Positions 7,103 through 10,332 of a DNA stretch of 10,332 nt are shown piece by piece. The stretch spans positions 1 through 10,332 of the forward strand of contig RHBP01000059.1 of the NCBI GenBank assembly GCA_010030955.1, read 5' to 3'. Under the pieces are notes generated by a model. That model was given only the letters and a program-made list of their open reading frames with translations, made no database searches and was not told the origin of the DNA. Both the position numbers and the translations under genes were made by a program. Positions within the stretch are counted from its first letter, which is position 1, and each line of letters begins with the position of its first letter. Source of the DNA: Synechococcaceae bacterium WBB_10_009 (GTDB lineage Bacteria > Cyanobacteriota > Cyanobacteriia > PCC-6307 > Cyanobiaceae).

Positions 7103-7585
7103 TCACCAGAGGCCGCGCACCGGCACCCCCTTGGCGCCGGACACCACGGGGTTCATCACCAGGGTGCCGCCCGGATTGGTCTGGCGGGGGGCCTGCCAGC
7201 CCGACAGGCTGAAGCCCTGCAGCCCCACGAAGCGCCCGCCGTTTTCCAGGCCGGCGGCGGGCACCTCCCCCAGCAGCAGCAGGATCAACTGGTCCGAGTT
7301 GGCATTGACATTGCCCTGCACCGGCAACGTGGTTGGGCCAATGCTCATCTCGCCGCGCACATCCACCATCTGGCCCAGGGCGGTGACCGACTTCAAGCGC
7401 AGCTGCACCGGGTAGGGGCCCCCACCGGCGAAGCCTTCATAGGTGCCGCTCCACTGGCGGGGCAGCTGCTGGGCCATCACCGCGGCCCGGGCCACCGGGT
7501 CGAAGGTTTGCACCTGGGGCGGCTGGGTGGCACCGGCGGTCCCTTGCACCAGCAGAGGGGTGGCAGCCAGAAGCAGCGGGTTCAA
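7103..7585 (-). CDS. Exported protein of unknown function
   Basis: I do not recognise a named family. The frame is open far upstream into thiG on the other strand, but the only ATGs there lie inside thiG. The TTG at 7585 gives a sensible signal peptide, MNPLLLAATPLLVQGTAGA, with a cleavage site near residue 19-20 and a 160-residue precursor. No good Shine-Dalgarno lies directly ahead; a GGAG lies about 20 nt upstream. The mature part has no further membrane helix and looks beta-rich, with blocks WSGTYEGF (45-52), GQMVDVRGEMSIG (71-83), PVQGNVNANSDQL (88-100) and GLQGFSLSGWQAP (121-133). It ends in VRGLW. Cytoplasmic-membrane export to periplasm or lumen is inferred. The 75-bp gap to thiG holds both divergent promoters. 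The start is the least certain point. Confidence 0.7.
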   Translation of the reverse strand: MNPLLLAATPLLVQGTAGATQPPQVQTFDPVARAAVMAQQLPRQWSGTYEGFAGGGPYPVQLRLKSVTALGQMVDVRGEMSIGPTTLPVQGNVNANSDQLILLLLGEVPAAGLENGGRFVGLQGFSLSGWQAPRQTNPGGTLVMNPVVSGAKGVPVRGLW

Positions 7586-7660
7586 GGCACCGGTCGCAGC
7601 GGTGCTCCAGGTTAATCGGCGTTCCCGGCGCCGGCCGGGCCCGCGCGGTACGTTCGCTGC

Positions 7661-8512
7661 ATGGCCACTCCCTCCGCCGTGACTGTGCCCACCGCCCCCA
7701 GCGCGCCCGACAACCTGGAGCGCGATGCCCTGGTGATCGGTGGGCGGCACTTCCACAGCCGGCTGATGACCGGCACAGGCAAATACCCGAGCCTGGCGGC
7801 GATGCAAGCCAGCCTGGCCAGCAGTGGCTGCGAGATCGTCACCGTGGCGGTGCGCCGCGTGCAGACCCAGGCCGCCGGCCACGAGGGGCTGATGGAGGCG
7901 ATCGATTGGAGCCGCATCTGGATGCTGCCCAACACCGCCGGATGCGCCACGGCGGAGGAGGCGATTCGGGTGGCCCGGCTCGGCCGTGAGCTGGCCAAGT
8001 TGGCCGGCCAGGAGGACAACACCTTCGTGAAGCTGGAGGTGATCCCCGACGCCAGGCACCTGCTGCCGGATCCGATCGGCACCCTGGAGGCGGCGGAGCA
8101 GCTGGTGAAGGAGGGCTTCACCGTGTTGCCCTACATCAATGCCGACCCACTGCTGGCCAAGCGTTTGGAGGATGTGGGGTGCGCCACCGTGATGCCGCTG
8201 GGCTCGCCGATCGGCTCCGGCCAGGGGATCCGCAATGCGGCCAACATCGCCCTAATCATTGAAAACGCCACGGTGCCGGTGGTGGTGGACGCCGGCATCG
8301 GCGTGCCCAGCGAAGCGGCCCAGGCCATGGAAATGGGGGCCGATGCCCTGCTGATCAACAGCGCGATCGCCCTGGCGGGGGATCCACCGGCCATGGCCCG
8401 GGCCATGGCGATGGCCTGCGAGGCGGGCCGCAGCGCCCGGCGGGCGGGGCGGCTGCCGATCCGAGCCGACGCCAGCGCCAGCTCGCCGCTGCAGGGGCGG
8501 GTCGGCACGTAA
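7661..8512 (+). CDS. thiG: Thiazole synthase ThiG
   Basis: ThiG condenses 1-deoxyxylulose 5-phosphate, a glycine- or tyrosine-derived dehydroglycine and sulfur from ThiS thiocarboxylate into the thiazole phosphate of thiamine. The 283-residue protein folds as a TIM barrel. The Schiff-base lysine is K124 in NTFVKLEVIPD. Other family blocks are HSRLMTGTGKYPS, TVAVRR, LPNTAGC, VLPYINADP, VMPLGSPIGSGQGI, PVVVDAGIGVPSEAAQAMEMGADALLINSAIA and the C-terminal AGRSARRAGRLP. The ATG at 7661 gives a 20-residue variable leader before the conserved core, which is plausible but makes the exact start uncertain. The gene is alone among thiamine genes in the window. I see no TPP riboswitch in the 75 bp before it, a space too short to hold one. 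Confidence 0.95.
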   Translation: MATPSAVTVPTAPSAPDNLERDALVIGGRHFHSRLMTGTGKYPSLAAMQASLASSGCEIVTVAVRRVQTQAAGHEGLMEAIDWSRIWMLPNTAGCATAEEAIRVARLGRELAKLAGQEDNTFVKLEVIPDARHLLPDPIGTLEAAEQLVKEGFTVLPYINADPLLAKRLEDVGCATVMPLGSPIGSGQGIRNAANIALIIENATVPVVVDAGIGVPSEAAQAMEMGADALLINSAIALAGDPPAMARAMAMACEAGRSARRAGRLPIRADASASSPLQGRVGT

Positions 8513-8531
8513 CGCTTCCACACGGGCCGCT

Positions 8532-8548
8532 GGCAGACCCGGCAGACC
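8532..8548 (+). repeat. 8-bp direct repeat upstream of psb34
   Basis: GGCAGACC occurs twice (8532-8539 and 8541-8548), one base apart, giving a 9-bp period. A TACGGT box (8553-8558) that fits a cyanobacterial -10 lies just downstream and about 24 nt before psb34. The repeat covers the expected -35 region, so it could be an activator or repressor site. It does not match the HLR1 consensus of RpaB. Confidence 0.4.
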
Positions 8549-8581
8549 TCCCTACGGTCGCTGCAATCACATGCCGATGCG

Positions 8582-8749
8582 ATGCAGGTCACCGAAGAGG
8601 ACGGCGGCAGGCTCAACGCCTTTGCCCGGGAGCCCCGCATGCAGGTGATGGAGGCCGACGAGCTGCGCGCGGGCGGCAGCAAAGTGCTGCTGATCGGGGG
8701 CGCCGTGCTGGTGCTGCTGCTGGTGGCCGTGGCGGCGGGAATTAGCTGA
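8582..8749 (+). CDS. psb34: Psb34 (Ssl1498 family) small photosystem II assembly protein
   Basis: This is a 55-residue protein. The N-terminal part contains TEEDGGRLNAFAREPRM (residues 4-20), the conserved block of the Ssl1498 family that also resembles the N-termini of high-light-inducible proteins. A single hydrophobic helix follows (about 34-54, KVLLIGGAVLVLLLVAVAAG) with a very short tail. Synechocystis Ssl1498, named Psb34, binds CP47 in photosystem II assembly intermediates and competes there with HliA/B, so a thylakoid location is expected. No chlorophyll-binding helix motif is present, so this is not a Hlip itself. Other ATGs just upstream (8571, 8577) are in a different frame, so 8582 is the start; no clear Shine-Dalgarno precedes it. 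It sits between thiG (69 nt gap) and sqdB (67 nt gap) on the same strand. Confidence 0.85.
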   Translation: MQVTEEDGGRLNAFAREPRMQVMEADELRAGGSKVLLIGGAVLVLLLVAVAAGIS

Positions 8750-8759
8750 ATCCCTGTAG

Positions 8760-8765
8760 TAGCTT
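8760..8765 (+). promoter_or_regulatory. Possible -10 box of sqdB
   Basis: TAGCTT fits the TAnnnT pattern 52 nt before the sqdB start. No convincing -35 box is visible upstream, so the gene may also be read from psb34. A start near 8772 would lie inside the inverted repeat at 8769-8791. Confidence 0.25.
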
Positions 8766-8768
8766 GCC

Positions 8769-8791
8769 CTGACGGAGCGAATGCCCGTCAG
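8769..8791 (+). promoter_or_regulatory. Perfect 7-bp hairpin in the sqdB leader
   Basis: CTGACGG (8769-8775) pairs with CCGTCAG (8785-8791) across a 9-nt loop. Inside the loop, GC/GC could add two more pairs around GAAT with one bulged A. No T-tract follows, so it is not a standard intrinsic terminator. It could be an operator, a transcript-stabilising structure or a partial terminator of psb34. Confidence 0.5.
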
Positions 8792-8804
8792 TCGCTCGCC
8801 AAGC

Positions 8805-8809
8805 AGGAG
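8805..8809 (+). promoter_or_regulatory. Shine-Dalgarno site deciding the sqdB start
   Basis: AGGAG lies 7 nt before the GTG at 8817. An in-frame ATG at 8781 lies upstream of this site and inside the hairpin, and would add a 12-residue Ser/Arg/Pro leader before the Rossmann strand. The GTG is therefore preferred. Confidence 0.75.
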
Positions 8810-8816
8810 TCCAGCG

Positions 8817-10010
8817 GTGAAGGTTTTCGTTCTCGGTGGTGACGGCTTCTGCGGCTGGCCCTGCGCCGTGAACCTGGCCGACCAGGGCCACGACGTGCTG
8901 ATCGTCGACAACCTCAGCCGCCGCAAGATCGACATCGATCTGGCGGTGGAATCGCTGACCCCGATCGCCACCATGCCCGACCGCCTGCGGGCCTGGGAGC
9001 AGGTGGGGGGCAAGCCCATGCGCTTCGTGGCCATGGACATCGCCCACGAATACCAGCGGCTGCTGGATCTGCTGCTCGAGGAGCGCCCCGATGCGGTGGT
9101 GCACTTCGCCGAGCAGCGGGCCGCCCCCTACTCGATGAAGAGCAGCGCCACCAAGCGCTACACCGTCGACAACAACGTCAACGGCACCCACAACCTGATG
9201 GCCGCCATCGTGGAGAGCGGCCTCGACATCCACGTGGTGCACCTGGGCACCATGGGCGTCTACGGCTACGGCTCCCACCGCGGCGCCACCATCCCCGAGG
9301 GCTACCTGAAGGTGGAGGTGCCCCAGCCCGATGGCTCCCGCTTCGAGGAGGAAATCCTCCACCCGGCCAGCCCCGGCAGCGTCTACCACATGACCAAGAC
9401 GCTGGATCAGCTGCTCTTCCTCTACTACAACAAAAACGACCAGGTCCGCATCACCGACCTGCACCAGGGCATCGTCTGGGGCACCAACACCGAAGCCACC
9501 GACCGCGACCCCAGGCTCACCAACCGCTTCGACTACGACGGCGACTACGGCACCGTGCTGAATCGCTTCCTGATGCAGGCGGCGATCGGCTATCCACTGA
9601 CCGTGCACGGCACCGGCGGCCAGACCCGCGCCTTCATCCACATCCGCGATTCGGTGCGCTGCGTGCAGCTGGCCCTCGAGAATCCGCCCACCCGGGGCGA
9701 GCGGGTCAAGATCTTCAACCAGATGACCGAAAGCCACCAGGTGGGCGAGCTGGCCCAGAAGGTCGCCGGTCTCACCGGTGCCCAGATCAACCACCTGCCC
9801 AACCCCCGCAACGAAGCCGTCGAAAACGACCTGATCGTCGACAACCGTTGCTTCATCGAACTGGGCCTCAAGCCCACCACCCTCGATGACGGCCTGCTGG
9901 CCGAGGTCGTGGATGTGGCGCGGCGCTGGGCCGACCGCTGCGACCGCAGCCGCATTCCGTGCGTGTCGGCCTGGACCAAGACCCAGGCCGCAGCCATCAA
10001 GACCGCCTGA
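8817..10010 (+). CDS. sqdB: UDP-sulfoquinovose synthase SqdB
   Basis: SqdB converts UDP-glucose and sulfite to UDP-sulfoquinovose, the headgroup donor for the thylakoid sulfolipid SQDG. The 397-residue protein is an extended short-chain dehydrogenase. It opens MKVFVLGGDGFCGWP, the NAD-binding glycine motif (residues 7-13) starting right at the N-terminus. The catalytic triad is Thr145 (HLGTMGVYG), Tyr190 and Lys194 (YHMTK), as in plant SQD1. Other SqdB signatures are HFAEQRAAPYSMKS, DNNVNGTHN, GIVWGTNT, RFDYDGDYGTVLNRFL and GQTRAFIHIRDSV. The start is a GTG supported by an AGGAG site 7 nt upstream. sqdX begins 12 nt after the stop, forming the usual sqdB-sqdX unit. An inverted repeat in the leader may control it. 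The closest alternative, a general sugar epimerase, is ruled out by the SqdB-specific blocks. Confidence 0.97.
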   Translation: MKVFVLGGDGFCGWPCAVNLADQGHDVLIVDNLSRRKIDIDLAVESLTPIATMPDRLRAWEQVGGKPMRFVAMDIAHEYQRLLDLLLEERPDAVVHFAEQRAAPYSMKSSATKRYTVDNNVNGTHNLMAAIVESGLDIHVVHLGTMGVYGYGSHRGATIPEGYLKVEVPQPDGSRFEEEILHPASPGSVYHMTKTLDQLLFLYYNKNDQVRITDLHQGIVWGTNTEATDRDPRLTNRFDYDGDYGTVLNRFLMQAAIGYPLTVHGTGGQTRAFIHIRDSVRCVQLALENPPTRGERVKIFNQMTESHQVGELAQKVAGLTGAQINHLPNPRNEAVENDLIVDNRCFIELGLKPTTLDDGLLAEVVDVARRWADRCDRSRIPCVSAWTKTQAAAIKTA

Positions 10011-10022
10011 GATCGGGTCCCC

Positions 10023-10332
10023 TTGAAGATCGCCCTGTTCACCGAGACCTTCCTGCCCAAGGTCGACGGGATCGTGACCCGGCTCACCAAGACGGTGCAG
10101 CACCTGGTCGCCGCCGGCGATGAGGTGCTCATCTTCTGCCCTGAAGGAGCCCCGAGCGACTACTGCGGCGCCCGGGTGGTGGGGGTGCCCGCGATGCCGC
10201 TGCCCCTCTACCCCGAACTGAAGCTGGCCCTGCCGCGGCCGGCCGTGGCCGAGGCCCTGGAGCGCTTCGGGCCCGACCTGGTGCATGTGGTCAACCCGGC
10301 TGTGCTTGGCCTGGGGGGCATCTGGCTGGCCA
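10023..10332 (+). CDS. sqdX: Sulfoquinovosyltransferase SqdX, N-terminal part (3' end outside the window)
   Basis: SqdX transfers sulfoquinovose from UDP-sulfoquinovose to diacylglycerol, the last step of SQDG synthesis, at the cytoplasmic face of the membrane. The first 103 codons are visible. They start MKIALFTETFLPKVDGIVTR from a TTG 12 nt after the sqdB stop. Further blocks are HLVAAGDEVLIFCPEGAP, GVPAMPLPLYPELKLALP and FGPDLVHVVNPAVLG. These are typical of the N-terminal Rossmann domain of GT4 transferases, and the ETFLPKVDG motif is the acceptor-side loop. The donor-binding C-terminal domain lies beyond the window. No ATG or GTG lies near the conserved start, so TTG is the likely codon, without a strong Shine-Dalgarno; tight coupling to sqdB may explain that. 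The sqdB neighbour makes the SqdX assignment firm over other GT4 enzymes. Confidence 0.92.
   Translation, partial: MKIALFTETFLPKVDGIVTRLTKTVQHLVAAGDEVLIFCPEGAPSDYCGARVVGVPAMPLPLYPELKLALPRPAVAEALERFGPDLVHVVNPAVLGLGGIWLA

Noticed and set aside
7586..7660. A TPP riboswitch ahead of thiG
   Set aside because: The space to the divergent gene is only 75 bp and holds no CUGAGA-type core that I can find.
8769..8791. The sqdB-leader hairpin as an intrinsic terminator
   Set aside because: No run of T follows the second arm, and the next bases are GC-rich.
8742..10286. A 514-codon open frame on the minus strand across sqdB and sqdX
   Set aside because: It is antisense to two well-conserved genes, and its Val/Gly/His-rich product is typical of antisense frames in high-GC DNA.
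1..10332. Mobile elements, CRISPR arrays, tRNA or rRNA genes, defence systems
   Set aside because: I saw no transposase, integrase, terminal repeats, spaced repeat array, tRNA-like cloverleaf or rRNA sequence; almost all bases lie in ordinary genes.

Overview
The window is a gene-dense piece of a high-GC cyanobacterial chromosome. Cyanobacterial markers are a Ycf37-type TPR protein, a Psb34 (Ssl1498-type) small photosystem II assembly protein, and the sulfolipid pair sqdB-sqdX. Heavy use of G/C at third positions, very short spacers and the overall gene set suggest a picocyanobacterium of the Cyanobium / high-GC Synechococcus type. This is an inference from gene content and composition; no marker fixes the species.

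Layout. (1) 1-2862, plus strand: the 3' end of clpX, a small NC/LRAT-domain protein, then dnaX (clamp-loader tau/gamma), with gaps of 15 and 9 nt, so probably one operon. (2) 2884-5847, minus strand: a SpoIID/LytB-type wall lipoprotein with a SPOR-like segment, followed 24 nt later by a membrane GT2 glycosyltransferase resembling the cyanobacterial glucolipid synthase Sll1377/MgdA. (3) 5848-5939: a divergent promoter region. (4) 5940-7087, plus strand: rpmI (L35), rplT (L20) and a Ycf37-like TPR protein. The L20 frame is broken by a 4-bp tandem duplication (GGCG twice, 6259-6266); removing it gives a normal 115-aa protein. (5) 7103-7585, minus strand: an exported 160-aa protein of unknown function, probably with a TTG start. 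(6) 7661-10332, plus strand: thiG (thiazole synthase), psb34, sqdB and the first 103 codons of sqdX, which runs off the window. sqdB is preceded by a perfect 7-bp inverted repeat.

Together the genes cover proteolysis, replication, translation, thiamine synthesis, envelope remodelling and thylakoid glycolipid/photosystem biogenesis. Three lipid glycosylation genes (the GT2, sqdB, sqdX) lie within 8 kb of two photosystem assembly factors (Ycf37-like, Psb34).

This is mostly core genome. I see no phage, IS element, CRISPR array, tRNA, rRNA or defence system. The points most worth a second look are the rplT frameshift, the NC/LRAT protein between clpX and dnaX, the SPOR-SpoIID lipoprotein, the unknown exported protein and the hairpin ahead of sqdB. 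No stretch longer than about 100 bases lacks a gene.
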